From Thereva unica (lineage: Eukaryota > Arthropoda > Insecta > Diptera > Therevidae): a DNA stretch of 64,000 nucleotides. Position numbers and translations under genes: made by a program. The stretch covers positions 90,153,313 through 90,217,312 of the forward strand of contig OX465283.1 in the NCBI GenBank assembly GCA_949987705.1. The letters run 5' to 3'. The notes under the pieces are model-generated. The model was given only the letters and a program-made list of their open reading frames with translations. It ran no database searches and was not told the DNA's origin. Position 1 is the stretch's first letter; each line of letters starts with the position of its first letter. This document shows, in pieces, positions 41,683 to 53,158 of this stretch.

Positions 41683-44600
41683 TCATGCAGGTAACGGACA
41701 TATTTTGCTAATGGGACGTTTAATGCGTGTGGTCTTATATTGCAGAGTAACTACTCTGATGTGTCCATCTTCTCCAGGGTGAACTTCTATTATTTTTCCT
41801 AATGGCCATTGCGCTGGAGGCCGGTTATCTTCGATCATAATGACCACTTGACCTACGTTTACATCTGGTTGCTTAGTGCGCCATTTTTGCCTTTGTTGCA
41901 GCTGTGATAAATACTCACTAGACCATCTTTTCCAAAAATACTGCAACGTTTGTTGTATATATTTCCACCTGTCTACATAGCTGTGGGTTTGTTGAAGTTC
42001 TGGATCTGGTATCACTTGCATGTTTCGTCCTACTAAGAAGTGTCCTGGGGTTAACGCATCGACTATAGATGAGTCTGCTGACAGTGGCCACAACGGTCTC
42101 GAATTTAAACACGATTCTATTTGAATTAATAAAGTATTTAATTCCTCAAAGGTAAATATTCTTCCTTCTGTAGCTCGCTTCAAGTGAAATTTAATACTTT
42201 TAATTCCGGCCTCCCATAGGCCGCCAAAATGTGGAGCAGCAGGTGGATTAAAGTGCCATTTAATCCCTAGATGCGCTACCTGCTGTGCTGTTACTGCTGA
42301 TGCTTTTTCGATGGCTTCTTTAAACTGGTTTCGTAGTATTTTACTAGCACCAACAAAATTGGTTCCATTATCGGAGTAGATATTCTCGCATAAACCTCTT
42401 CTTCCCACGAATCTCCTAAACGTAGCCACAAACGCATCAGATGACATGTCGGAGGTTACCTCTATATGTGTCGCCTTAGTCGTCATGCATATAAATATGC
42501 AAAAATATCCTTTATAAATTTTTGAGCCTTTGTGTTTTGACATCTTCAATTCTATTGGGCCGGCGAAATCCAGCCCGACGTTCTGAAAGGGATACGTCTG
42601 TGCAAGTCTTGCGTCTGGTAAATCTCCCATGATCTGCGTTGGTGGTGCTGCCCGAAATCTGATACACCTTGGACATCCTTGGATCCTCTTTTTTACTGTG
42701 GACATACCATTAATAATCCAAAACTGCGTTCTTATGGAATTTAGAACTAACTGGGGTCCACCGTGTAACGAGGTTTTGTGATAATAGTCCACTATGATGT
42801 TCGTTATATGATGGTTGGGCAGCAGGATCATCGGGTGTTTTTGGTTATACGAAATCCTTGCATTGCGTAATCTGCCTCCTACTCTTATGGTTCCATCTGC
42901 TGCGAGAAATGGGGTTAATTTGATCAACTGGCTATTTCTTCGTAGTGTTTCTCCTAGGTGTAACTGATTATATTCGGATGGAAACATGTACCTTTGCACT
43001 AGTCGAATTACCCGTGCTCTGGCATCATTTATTTCTTCTGCAGTTAGCTGTGTGCTGTCCACTTTTTTCTTTCCTTTGCATCGTATTGTCCTTGTATATG
43101 ATGAGAAACGATTCAACCAGTCCTGCTCTTCATCCGCGTTAGTAATCATTGCTGTCGTATTACTCCTTTTCTCCAAATCCGTGGTCCATTCTTTTATGTC
43201 ACCTTTGGGCCAAGTGTCTTCGAGGTCCTTTAACCACTTCGGTCCTTGCCACCATAGTGAAGCGGTTGCTATCTTCGATGGCATTACTCCTCTGGACGCT
43301 AAATCTGCTGGATTTTCCTTGCCGGACACGTATCGCCATGAACTGTTGATGGTGTTTTCTGTGATTTCTACTACCCGATTAGCTACAAATGTCTTCCATC
43401 GGTTGGGGAGTCCTCTTAGCCAGGCTAAAACAATCGTTGAGTCGGTCCAACACCAACTCTGCCCGTGCTCAAGTTTCATGTCGACTTGGATCTGCTTCAT
43501 TAGTCGGCTCAACAGGGCTGCTCCACACAACTCGAGTCGTGGCAATGACGTGGGCTTAATGGGTGCTACTCGTGTCTTAGATGCTATAAGGTTAACATGA
43601 ACTGTACCATCACTGTTTATCGTGCGTACATATACTACTGCGGCAAATGCTCGCGTGGACGCATCACAGAAACCATGTAATTGATATGTGGGCCTGGCCT
43701 GATACATGTTAATCCATCTAGGTAGTTTTAACTCAACAATATGATGTAGCTGATTCTTAAATTCACTCCACTCTTCTATCACTTCTTCACCAGCCGTTTC
43801 GTCCCAATCTCGTCCGGCTAACCACAATTTTTGCATAATAATTTTCGCGATCAACACACAGGGAGATATCCATCCGAGAGGGTCAAATAACTTCGCTACT
43901 TCGGATAGTATCTGTCTTTTAGTCGTCGCTGCTTTAGTAAATTCTGCTTGCTTAATTGCGTACGAGAAGTAATCTTGATTTGGGTGCCACAAAATGCCAA
44001 GCGCCTTGATGTGATTTTCCTCTTTCAAGTTAAGAGGAAGTTGTATTTCTCGATCCTCTACGCGCACCTGCTCTAATAACGCTTGGTGATTAGCTGCCCA
44101 TTTTCTTAGGTGGAATCCACCTCCCTTTAATAAATTTATGAGTTCATCTTGTATTTCCAATGCTTCCTCGATGGTATCTGCACCAGTCAGGACATCGTCT
44201 ACATAAAAATCTGAGAAGGCTACCTTGGATGCCTTTGGATATTTTTCTTTATCATCTGTCGCAAGTCGTTGAAGAGTCTTGATTGCTAAGTACGGTGCTG
44301 AAGTGGTACCAAACGTCACTGTATTCAGTTGATATTCCTGGATGGGCTCGCAGCTATGTTCCCTCCACAATATAGTTTGATACTTTCTATCTTCTGGGTC
44401 GAGAAGGATCATCCTGTACATCTTCTCGATGTCTGCTGTCAACGCATACTTATGTTTCCTCCAGTTGGACAGGGTGGCATATAATTTCGGTTGTAAAGTT
44501 GGACCAGTCAACATTTGTTCATTTAGGCTTCGCCCATTTGATGACCTGGCCGATGCATCGAAAACCACTCTGACCTTGGTTGTTGTGCTCTCTTTAAATA

Positions 44601-46941
44601 CTGCATGATGCGGCATATAGTATGCCCGTTCTTCTTTGGTCGTTACTGCATTCATATGTCCCATGGTGATATATTCCTTAAGACATTCCGCATAGGGTGA
44701 CTGTATGTCTGGCCTTTGATTCAGCTTCTTTTCCAACTGCTTAAATCTTGAAGCTGCCTGCGCCTTGCTTTCTCCTAACTCTGGAGGTGTACCTCTTCTA
44801 AATGGTAACTTTACTTGGTACGACCCATTGGACAAACGTTTTGTAGTCCTTTCGTAAAATAGTTCACACTCCCTTTCTTCACTTGTCATCTTCCTTTCTT
44901 CTGACACTTCTTCAGATTCCCAGAATTTCCTTATTTGTTGACTAAGTATGTTTAAATCATTACCTTCTGAAATTGTGAACCCTGAAAAACTTGTGTTATG
45001 GTTCTGGGCTGGTGCTGTTGCTACCTCTCCGAGTAATATCCATCCCAGGCTAGTCTTCTGAGCGGTTGGTGATTGGTGATGTCCCTTGCGTATTCCATTC
45101 TCAATGATGTTCGCGTACACTTTTACACCAAGAAGAATATCGATTCGTCCTTGGTCGGTGAACTTTGGGTCTGCTAGTTCCAATCCATCGATGTAAGACC
45201 AGTCCTGCCATTTGGATCGTTTCGGTGGGCATATGTTCGTTATGGCCTTGACGACATATGCTTGTACGGCCGTTTCATAATTAGAGCGTGTAGTGGCTGC
45301 TAACGTAAAACAGGCAATTTTTCTAGATGATGCTACTTTTATAGAACCCAACCCGTTTATCTGCATCGTGGTTGGTATTGTTTCTGGCTGTAACGTTTGG
45401 AATGCTGCTTCGGTCAAAAATGAACTTTGGGACCCCGGATCGATCACTGCTCGCAGGGTTATACTGTTGCCCTTGTTGTTCCTCACCTTCACTAAAGCTG
45501 TAGCTAGCATACTTTGCGTTGCACTTTCATTATAATTACACGTCGTTACTTCACGTTGCTGCGTTTCGTTGGCCATTTCACCTTTAATATCCTCATGGAG
45601 TAACGAGTGGTGTCCCTTTCCACATTTGTAACATTTATTACTGCTGGGACATACTCTGCTGTGATGCGGTCGCAGGCATCTATAGCATAGTCTGGATTTA
45701 CTCGTCAGATTACGTCTTTCGGCTATGTCCATTCCTTGGAATTTCTCGCATTGTTGTAAGGAATGCGTTTCCTTGCACACCGGACAGGTTTTGTTCGATT
45801 GGCATGGACTGCCATGATGACTTCCTATGCAGTCAAAACAGAGTTTGTTTTCTTTTATTAATCTGCTCCTTTGAGCAGGAGATTTTCGTTGCAGGTACCT
45901 ACAATACTGCGGCTGATGGTTCCCCTTGCACAACGGACAACCTTTGTTTTCGCTTACATAGCAGTTTGTGGTACGGTTGCGCACTCTCTCTAAACCTTTG
46001 TACTGTGTTGTGGGCTTGTGTGTATTGACATCCTTTATTGCTTCCAAAGTTCTGTATCTCTCCTCAAGAAACTTGGTAAAATCTCCTAATGACGGCATCT
46101 CATCTGATTTGGATATCAATTCTTCCCACTGGCTTCTTGTTTTGTCTGGCAATCTGTGCGATGTTACGAAGACAACAATATCGTCCCACTCAGATATGTT
46201 CACCTTTAACACCTGAAGGGAATGTCGAATGCGCTGTAAATCATCTGCCATCGTTCGTAAATCTTTGTGCGATTCATGCGTGAGCTTGGGTTGATAGAAT
46301 AGTCGTTTCAACTGGGCGTATATCAGCAATCTTCTCTTATTATAACGTTTGCACAATAAGTCCCAGGCAGCCATATAATTCGCGGAGGTCATATCGAATG
46401 CGTCGAGATCCCCACGTGCCTCTCCCGTAAGGCTACCTTTCAAGTAGTGCAACTTGTCCACAGGCGTTAAACGAGCATTATTATGTATTAACGATGTAAA
46501 CCTGTCATGAAATGCTTGCCATGCCGTATATTGCCCGTCAAATTTTGGAATTTCCACCGTCGGCAGCTTCAAAGGAATACTTTGCTGATTTGGCAATTCA
46601 TTTGATGCAGACGCAGATGCTTGTTGGAGTGCACTAGATGCCAATGCATCTTGCAGCTCTCCGAAGAACACTGAATACGCTTCATCAAATTCTCTGTATC
46701 TAGTGCCCTCTGCATATGCGGCTAAAGCGGCTTGAGTTTTTTCATCCTTGATGCTGGTTATGTCCGCGGCCCCTAATTGCAAATGGTTCTCATCGAAATT
46801 TCTCCAGATATTTCTGATTATTTCCAGCCTCCCGTTGATATAACCTGCAGTTCGACGGTGTTTCGACGTTTTATTATAATTTGCAATTATCTGGTCTAGT
46901 TGGGCTTTTAGCGTGGTCTGTTGTTGCAATACGTCCTTCAT
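41683..46941 (-). CDS. BEL/Pao Gag-Pol polyprotein (1,752 aa)
   Basis: A single intact frame. Order: N-terminal Gag helices; DUF1759 Gag-like domain (about residues 125-290, VEIPKFDGQYTAWQAFHDRF); cysteine knuckles including CPLCKGNHQPQYC, CPVCKETHSLQQC and CYRCLRPHHSRVC (about 340-450); aspartic protease with VIDPGSQSSFL (about 500; DPG rather than DSG, a variant seen in BEL elements); reverse transcriptase of the Pao/A17 type with VRVVFDASARSS and the catalytic FYVDDVLTGAD (about 910); RNase H with FCDASTRAFAAVVY (about 1,090); integrase with a zinc-binding region, GLDFAGPIELK, YSDNGTNFVGASK and PHFGGLWEAGIKS (DDE residues, about 1,460-1,590); and the C-terminal DUF5641-like domain. All expected catalytic residues are present. 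Product makes the particle, copies RNA into DNA and integrates it. Confidence 0.95.
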   Translation of the reverse strand: MKDVLQQQTTLKAQLDQIIANYNKTSKHRRTAGYINGRLEIIRNIWRNFDENHLQLGAADITSIKDEKTQAALAAYAEGTRYREFDEAYSVFFGELQDALASSALQQASASASNELPNQQSIPLKLPTVEIPKFDGQYTAWQAFHDRFTSLIHNNARLTPVDKLHYLKGSLTGEARGDLDAFDMTSANYMAAWDLLCKRYNKRRLLIYAQLKRLFYQPKLTHESHKDLRTMADDLQRIRHSLQVLKVNISEWDDIVVFVTSHRLPDKTRSQWEELISKSDEMPSLGDFTKFLEERYRTLEAIKDVNTHKPTTQYKGLERVRNRTTNCYVSENKGCPLCKGNHQPQYCRYLQRKSPAQRSRLIKENKLCFDCIGSHHGSPCQSNKTCPVCKETHSLQQCEKFQGMDIAERRNLTSKSRLCYRCLRPHHSRVCPSSNKCYKCGKGHHSLLHEDIKGEMANETQQREVTTCNYNESATQSMLATALVKVRNNKGNSITLRAVIDPGSQSSFLTEAAFQTLQPETIPTTMQINGLGSIKVASSRKIACFTLAATTRSNYETAVQAYVVKAITNICPPKRSKWQDWSYIDGLELADPKFTDQGRIDILLGVKVYANIIENGIRKGHHQSPTAQKTSLGWILLGEVATAPAQNHNTSFSGFTISEGNDLNILSQQIRKFWESEEVSEERKMTSEERECELFYERTTKRLSNGSYQVKLPFRRGTPPELGESKAQAASRFKQLEKKLNQRPDIQSPYAECLKEYITMGHMNAVTTKEERAYYMPHHAVFKESTTTKVRVVFDASARSSNGRSLNEQMLTGPTLQPKLYATLSNWRKHKYALTADIEKMYRMILLDPEDRKYQTILWREHSCEPIQEYQLNTVTFGTTSAPYLAIKTLQRLATDDKEKYPKASKVAFSDFYVDDVLTGADTIEEALEIQDELINLLKGGGFHLRKWAANHQALLEQVRVEDREIQLPLNLKEENHIKALGILWHPNQDYFSYAIKQAEFTKAATTKRQILSEVAKLFDPLGWISPCVLIAKIIMQKLWLAGRDWDETAGEEVIEEWSEFKNQLHHIVELKLPRWINMYQARPTYQLHGFCDASTRAFAAVVYVRTINSDGTVHVNLIASKTRVAPIKPTSLPRLELCGAALLSRLMKQIQVDMKLEHGQSWCWTDSTIVLAWLRGLPNRWKTFVANRVVEITENTINSSWRYVSGKENPADLASRGVMPSKIATASLWWQGPKWLKDLEDTWPKGDIKEWTTDLEKRSNTTAMITNADEEQDWLNRFSSYTRTIRCKGKKKVDSTQLTAEEINDARARVIRLVQRYMFPSEYNQLHLGETLRRNSQLIKLTPFLAADGTIRVGGRLRNARISYNQKHPMILLPNHHITNIIVDYYHKTSLHGGPQLVLNSIRTQFWIINGMSTVKKRIQGCPRCIRFRAAPPTQIMGDLPDARLAQTYPFQNVGLDFAGPIELKMSKHKGSKIYKGYFCIFICMTTKATHIEVTSDMSSDAFVATFRRFVGRRGLCENIYSDNGTNFVGASKILRNQFKEAIEKASAVTAQQVAHLGIKWHFNPPAAPHFGGLWEAGIKSIKFHLKRATEGRIFTFEELNTLLIQIESCLNSRPLWPLSADSSIVDALTPGHFLVGRNMQVIPDPELQQTHSYVDRWKYIQQTLQYFWKRWSSEYLSQLQQRQKWRTKQPDVNVGQVVIMIEDNRPPAQWPLGKIIEVHPGEDGHIRVVTLQYKTTRIKRPISKICPLPA

Positions 46942-47067
46942 TTTGCACGTTTAGTTATTAACATATATAAAAACAAACAACCAACAACAAAAATATTTGG
47001 ATATTCAACGTCAAATCTCAATCAAATTAACTAATACTAAACAATAAAGTAATTTATCTGCAACCAG

Positions 47068-47085
47068 ATCCGGCTCGAAGGACCA
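47068..47085 (-). other. BEL primer binding site, tRNA-Tyr
   Basis: The plus strand reads atccggctcgaaggacca, which equals the 3' end (with CCA) of insect tRNA-Tyr as I know it. It lies one base inside the 5' LTR, so the minus-strand RNA would pair with that tRNA over 18 bases. Confidence 0.85.
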
Positions 47086-47086
47086 A

Positions 47087-47232
47087 TGTAACGGTGTCAC
47101 CTGACCGTTGCTGAAAACAATGTGGATCAGGTTCTTTTTTTAATTAAAAAAGTTGGTTCGATTTAAATTACTTTATTGCTTATTATTTTCTCTTTTAAAT
47201 ATTGTATAAATTCTATAAATTCTAAATCCTTA

Positions 47233-47286
<54 letters not shown>

Positions 47287-48367
47287 TTATTTATCCAAAT
47301 ATTTTAGTTTGGGCCAATTCCCTGGTTAGTTTTTTATTATTCTTTCAGAAAATAATTATTTAACCTGAGGCAAATGCACTCAAGGAAAAAATAATAAATT
47401 TTCCTTATTAACTTATCTATACAATTTCTCAATTGGATAGATAAGTTACTTCAAAAATTTTTTTTTTATTAAATTTCAAAAATTTTAAAAAAATTCGTTT
47501 TTTAAACACTCGACCTATTCTATCCTAACAAAGAGAAGACGGTGAATACTCGCCTTCTATATAACCCTACTCTATACGATGTGGGCAACGCCACTGCAAA
47601 TTCGCGATGAAAATTATAAAAAAAACTCTATGGATGCTTGATGGTGGGCAATGCCACAGCTTTTACTTGCACAGATCAAAAGCCCCGCACTGTGCTTGCA
47701 TCGGGTTTATATTTCCCCCGGCGGCTGTTCCCCCACCTTGCAACAGTGACAACTTGCATCGAAATTTTTACTGAGCTACGCCTTAAAAATATGGCGACGA
47801 CTGCTTTCGTTTGTTATATTTTTAAATTATTTTGCGTTTTAGTACTCAGAAACGCTTTTGGTTTGACAAAAGCTTTTTTTTTTGACAGTTCGTGTAAATT
47901 TTGTGCGCGAGTGCGGTGTGTTTGTTTTTGTTAAGTGTTTTAAATTTCGGTTTTTATGTGTTTTCTGTGAAAAATTATTTATTATGGTGAGTATGTTACT
48001 CTTATCAACATAAGTTATATGTTTAGTTTTGTTTTATATGTTATATTTTATGTTATGTGTTACTTTCAGTTTTTATGTTCTAGTTTGTTTACATTTGTTT
48101 TTAAATGTTTGTTATGTTGCTATTAGTGTTCTTGTTTATATGTTTATCATGTTATTATCTTTTGGTTCATATCAATCAATTATTTATGTTTTTATTTCTT
48201 TTTCTTTTTAGGCTGCTTCATCACAATGTAAGAGTTCGAGTTGATTATTGGAGCCGATTTCAGGTTATGTTTATATGTGCTTTCTTTTGTTTTTTTTTTA
48301 ATTAATTCTTTTATTCTTTTTTAGCAATTTTTATTGGAGTAATAGTTACATGTTTCGGACCGAAACA
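47087..48367 (-). repeat. BEL 5' LTR (right)
   Basis: 1,281 bp. Nearly identical to the left LTR; most of the 28-bp length difference lies in a TA run (about 47238-47282). Confidence 0.95.
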
Positions 48368-50593
48368 TCCTCCATTGCATTTTTCCAAACATTTTTGTCT
48401 TCCATTCCCATGGCTTCTTCATATGTTTGGGGATCGTCACTTGCAGCAAAATATAAATGGTAATCTTCAAGATGGGACGGTTTCTTTCTTTCTCGTTTAC
48501 TTCCTTCTGTAGTTACTTTAGTAGTCTCTTCATTTGATGTATCACTGTTATATATATTACTTTCTTCAAGATAAGAGTCTTTATCAGAGGAACTTGATGG
48601 TTTTTCTACATATATCCCAGCACAATCATCTGCAGATATTTTGATTGTGTGAGTAGCAGAATTATATTTATTTTTGAAGACAATATCTCTGCTAATTTCT
48701 ACCTTCTTATTACACGGATAATACACACGATATCCTTTGGTACTCTCGCTATACCCAACAAATATACCCTGCTTAGCTTTAGCATCCCATTTTTTACGTT
48801 TCTCCTTAGGTATAAACTTCAGTTCCGAATATGTGTAGAAAATCGACATTAGCTGGTGATGTGTTAAACCACAATTCATACGGTGTTTTGTTCGGTACCC
48901 TAGATGGCCCTGTTCGATTAAGAATAAAAACAGCGGTGTGAAATGCCTCTGCCCAAAACTTCAATTCCATTTTCTTAGTGTATATCATCGAGCGAGCTGA
49001 TTCCACTATACTGCGCATCTCCCGTTCAGCGAGCCCATTTTGTTCAGGTGTATATGGAGCAGTTTTTTGAAATTTGGAATTTTAATTTTTCTTCCAGTCT
49101 CTTTCTCCATAGCAATTAATGATTCAAGCAAGTCCTTTACCTCATTTTTGTGTTTTAAGAAAAATATTTTCCTAAAACGGGAATAAACATCTTTAAAAAT
49201 GACGAAATGCAAAGAATCACCAATGGATGGTATCTGCATAGGTCCACACAAGTCTGAACGAATAATTTCTCCAGCATAGCTAGCCTTATGGACACTTTCA
49301 TAGAAGGGTGGTGATCTATGTGTCTTTGTTTGGGCACAACCATCACAGAAAAAATCCCGTTTGTCACCTCGAAGTTGAATATTTATTCTCTTTAAAAATT
49401 CTTTTACGTGCTGCACATATTGATGACCCAGTTGTTCATGCCAGATTTGTAGACATAATTGTTCAGCAGTATGTTCGACCTCTGTAGATGTTACTTCAAT
49501 TTTAAGCTTATACAGACGATTTTGATCTAAGCGTTCTCCCACTAAAACGAGTTGCCCATGTTTGAAAAATTCACATCTTCGTTTGTCACTTCGCATTGTG
49601 AGACCCTTATCTAGTGCTGTTCCTGATGAGAAGAGATTTGTATTTAACTGTGGAACATATAAAACATTTAATAAGTGATTTTCAACTGTGTTCTCGTTTA
49701 TGTAACACATTATGTTAATATTTCCAGCTCCCACTGCTTCTATATATGACCCATTTCCTATGCTTATTGTAATTGGTATTTCGAAAGATTTGTAATTTAT
49801 AAACCCTTTCTTGTCATTACACATATGATCACTTGCACCGGAATCAACAAACCAGCCATTAATATTTTTTGTTGTTTGTTGCACTGACTGAAATGCCGAT
49901 CCTTTTCTCTCATTGTTCTTTGATGTATTTAAATTCATTTTACATTCACGTTTAAAGTGACCAGCTTTTCCGCATCTGTAACATTCTAATAGTTGCTTTT
50001 TACAACCAGTATTCCCACTATCCCGGTCTTGATTTGTTTTTCCTTTGGACGCATAGAATGCACCTTCTTTTAAAGCACTCTCTTGTCCTAACATCCGGGT
50101 TTCTTCCATCATTAATCTATTAGTCAAATTTGCTAGAGTTTTCTTGTCCTCTGGTGTTGATTCCCATGCAGTATTAAAATGATTATATTGTGGTGGTAGC
50201 GTCACTAGAATTTTTCTCATCTGCATGCTCTCTGGTACTGGCTGCCCTAGTTCACTCAAACTGCGACTTATCTTTTCCAATTTCGAGATATGTGTAGCCA
50301 TATCATCACTTGCATCTCTTTGGAAGGCGTAAAATCTTTGTTGAAGAAAGTGTATCGATGTTTCAGATTTTTGTTCGTAAATAGTGTGAAGCTTGTCTCA
50401 CATTTCCTTTGCTGAGCTGCAATTCAAAATATACATCATGGGTTGTTCCCCAACAGTAGTTGAGACAATCATCTGCGCCTGATTGTCTGCTTTAACCCAT
50501 TTTTTATTTAAGAGCCCCCGCACATTACAGACTTTCCATCGGCCGATAGTTTGGTCGGGTTGGACTTGTAAGCGCGCACACTGGACCAACTAA

Positions 50594-52357
50594 ACCGCCG
50601 CACAGTCATGCCAAATCTCGATTTCGTGGCCAAAAATCCAAAAATCTAGGTTTCAATTTAGGACTTTTTATGTATCGGAATAGTTACGTCGGTACCTTAA
50701 GTGTTAGGAATGAGCGATACGAGGACCGAGTCACCAACATTGCTCGCGTAAGGTGGAGTGTAACATAACTTTCAAGCGAATCGTTTACGAAGCTCACACC
50801 CAACACGTTTTTCAAAAAATTTAAATCGTCGGTAGTTTTTTCCTCTCTTAAGATATTTTGGTGATTCCAAATGGACAAAAAAGGAGAAAGTAAGTAGATT
50901 CAGACCAATTAATAACATATGATAACGTATGATTGCTTTTAATTTTATCGCATAATTTACAATGTTGTTTTTAATACTTTTTACTTCAAAAAATCATTCT
51001 TCAAATATGTAGAAGTAAAATCCTCCACGATCCTCCGCTCTGAATTTTGTTTTATGGTGTTCTTCAGTCATTTTTAAACAATTTGAATAAAACTAAACTT
51101 GCCCCGGGTTGCCCCCATTTTTTTAATCACATTTTTTACGCAGCTGCGCACTAGATTTTCAGGCAAAATCAAGTTTTGCTAGTACAGTTTCCAGAGTAAA
51201 AAATTCACTAAAACTGCAAAAAAATTGTTAATGTTAAGGTTAATGAAATTTGGAATGGTGGGAGTTTAGCAATAGGAGAAAAGGTAACCGTTGAGTTCCG
51301 GGCCGTACTTTGTGAAAATCACGAGAAAATCCGATTGAAAGGATTTTCCGACGCTTTCCCGGCCGTATCTCGGGAAAAACGTCGAAATTGGAAAAATGTT
51401 AAGAGGACAAAATTAAAGCTATGAAAATCCTCCACAAATTTAGCCTTTCCCGGAAAACCTCACGTTTGGTCGGAAAATGGAGGGTAAGGAAAAAAATTAT
51501 GAAAAATTATTTCGTATATTGTTTTCTTTATGCAGGGTGTCCCACCTAAAGTTACAAAGTGGCGGGGTGTAGATAGGCTTTGGATAGACGAACAAAAAAT
51601 CATATGAGAGGGGGCGGAAATCGTAACGGTTTAGCCACTAGGGCGTTTTGAATTTTTTTTGATAGAGGTTTACATATCACCCTGTATTTTAGTAACCTGA
51701 TGGCCTACTTCCATGAATTGGGTAGCAGTATACGCAGAATACTCCCACCTATCTAAAACAACAAGTGTTGCTGGTTTGGTGTGTTGCAAAGCAAGTCGCA
51801 CCGAAAATATGCAAGACGTTTTTTGGCGACTTTTAGTATCGTCAGCTTCTCTAATATGTACATATCTAGCGTACGTAAATTGCCGAGAGGGAAATTCAAA
51901 TCATTAGAACCAATTGAATTACTGAAACCGCGCAGCTTTTATTCACAAATCGAAATGCCGATAAATGGAAGCAGTGAGGAAGAAACTGAACACTCTTATG
52001 ATGAATATTAAGCTGTTTTTGCAAGATGCATCTTTGTTCTGTATTTTGTGTGCTTACATTTAATAAAAACTGATAATGAAATTTACTTTATTTAGATTTT
52101 TATTATTCTACAGTATGTCCATCTATATTACCGAAAAATTATATCCAATTTGACATTAGCGATCTCGAATGCACACACACACATCAATTTTTGTCCAAAT
52201 TTAATGAGCACATTTGGTCCGCCATTTTGTTTTTTGAAAAAAATAATATTTTATTTGAAATCCCTGATCTCAACAACTCTAATGGACTCATTTCCAAAAC
52301 CATTTGAACAGGATTTCTAATTTTGGCCACAAAATCGAGATTTGGCATCACTGTGCG
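50594..52357. mobile_element. Inverted-repeat element nested in the PIF/Harbinger-like element
   Basis: Ends are imperfect inverted repeats of about 37 bp: cacagtcatgccaaatctcg (about 50595) and, as complement, cacagtgatgccaaatctcg (about 52357), both followed by attt(c/t)gtggcc. The target duplication is not clear. The interior has short frames only (for example 51781-52011), none recognised. Confidence 0.55.
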
Positions 52358-52427
52358 TCGGGCTGGTGGTGAGTGCGCAGACTAGACCGACTGTTCTCCA
52401 AGAATTTGCTAGTTAGCTAGCTAGTAG

Positions 52428-52690
52428 CTAACTAAATAAAAATAAACATGTCTTGATACGTACCTTGTTTTGTTTTATCCTCGGCACTAACCTGATTCCA
52501 ATCAGGCATAACTGCTTCACAGACTTCCTCCCATAATTTTTTTTTAGATTCACATCAGAATACTCCTTTAAGTTTTTTTCAAACAACGCATGCCCTTTTT
52601 CAACTTCCTCTATTAAATTAATTACAGACGTTTCGACAAGTAGCGATGCCATCATGAAAATAACCACAACCATCCAACGCAAAAATATGA
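52428..52690 (-). pseudogene. MADF-like DNA-binding domain fragment, frameshifted
   Basis: The minus-strand frame has LFEKNLKEYSDVNLKKN. After an A-run (plus-strand T-run near 52540) the correct continuation is in another frame, with WEEVCEAVMPDWNQVSAEDK. Together they match the MADF (Myb/SANT-like) pattern, a DNA-binding helix bundle used by the second protein of some PIF/Harbinger transposons. A one-base change breaks it, and an intron donor-like tct|gtacgt region near 52455 makes the end unclear. Confidence 0.5.
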
Positions 52691-53158
52691 AGCGAACTGA
52701 ACTATCGGCCGAATTAGCCGACTAAACAATCGGCTAATGTGCGCGCGTGAAAGAGCTCCATACTGATTAAGGAGTTGGCCGATAGTTTGCCGACATTATA
52801 GTTTGAAGGCAATCGGGTAGCCCATCAAACTTATTTATCGGCCGATTCTGAATCGTTGTAATATGCGCCCTTGCATACATGTTAATACTGATTAAGAGCC
52901 CGACTAAACTATCGGCCGATGGAAAGTCTGTAGTGTGCGGGAGCTCTAATTCTACCGACTCGATATTTCCTACGTCCACTTCTGGTTTTATAAATTCCCC
53001 CGTAACAACATCGTAGTATTCACTCGCCTTCAGTATTATTTTGATCTGAAATTTCCATGTCTCCCAGCCATCACTGTTTTCTAATTTACGAACTTTAACT
53101 AAATCTCCTCGATCCATCGCTAGTTTTTCTTTAACTTTAATATCTCCCTATTCTAGAA

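Larger units (their letters stand above)
39094..48367 (-). mobile_element. Full-length BEL/Pao LTR retrotransposon
   Basis: LTRs 39094-40346 and 47087-48367, 5-bp duplication tcctc (39089-39093 and 48368-48372), PBS complementary to tRNA-Tyr, polypurine tract, one uninterrupted gag-pol frame of 1,752 codons and a second frame of 307 codons. It lies in the copia gene: removing it rejoins KNAME to EEIES. LTRs are very similar, differing chiefly in a TA run, so this is the youngest-looking autonomous element in the window. Confidence 0.95.
50513..52946. mobile_element. PIF/Harbinger-like DNA transposon derivative
   Basis: Long inverted repeats of about 45 bp begin gagcccccgcacattacag on the left and gagctcccgcacactacag (as complement) on the right. 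A taa duplication (50510-50512 and 52947-52949) is the TWA target of PIF/Harbinger. The palindrome tatcggccgata or close variants recurs near both ends (50537-50552, 52702, 52779, 52834 and 52905), likely transposase-binding repeats. A MADF-type frame lies near the right end, consistent with the accessory DNA-binding protein of this superfamily. No DDE transposase was recognised, so it is probably non-autonomous. Confidence 0.75.
48373..53117 (-). pseudogene. Copia gag, protease, integrase and start of reverse transcriptase, broken
   Basis: Starts at ATG 53117 (MDRGDLVKVRKLENSDGWET), a copia-type Gag N-terminus. It is interrupted by the PIF/Harbinger-like element, whose removal gives VELNKKWVKADNQAQ. 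A TGA at 50398-50400 replaces the expected Trp in SSAKEM-DKLH. The frame 50397-49066 contains the UBN2 Gag end, one zinc knuckle (CYRCGKAGHFKREC), protease (WFVDSGASDHMCNDKKG), the GAG-pre-integrase segment (LCLQIWHEQLGHQ) and the integrase start (IIRSDLCGPMQIPS). A frameshift near 49065 and others near 48820-48880 separate the rest of the integrase (EMRSIVESARSM, KFWAEAFHTAVFILNR) and the segment GIFVGYSESTKGYRVY. It ends at the BEL insertion in VWKNAMED and resumes at 39088. Confidence 0.85.

Noticed and set aside
42986..43600. 204-codon plus-strand frame opposite BEL pol
   Set aside because: Antisense shadow of the conserved RNase H and integrase region.
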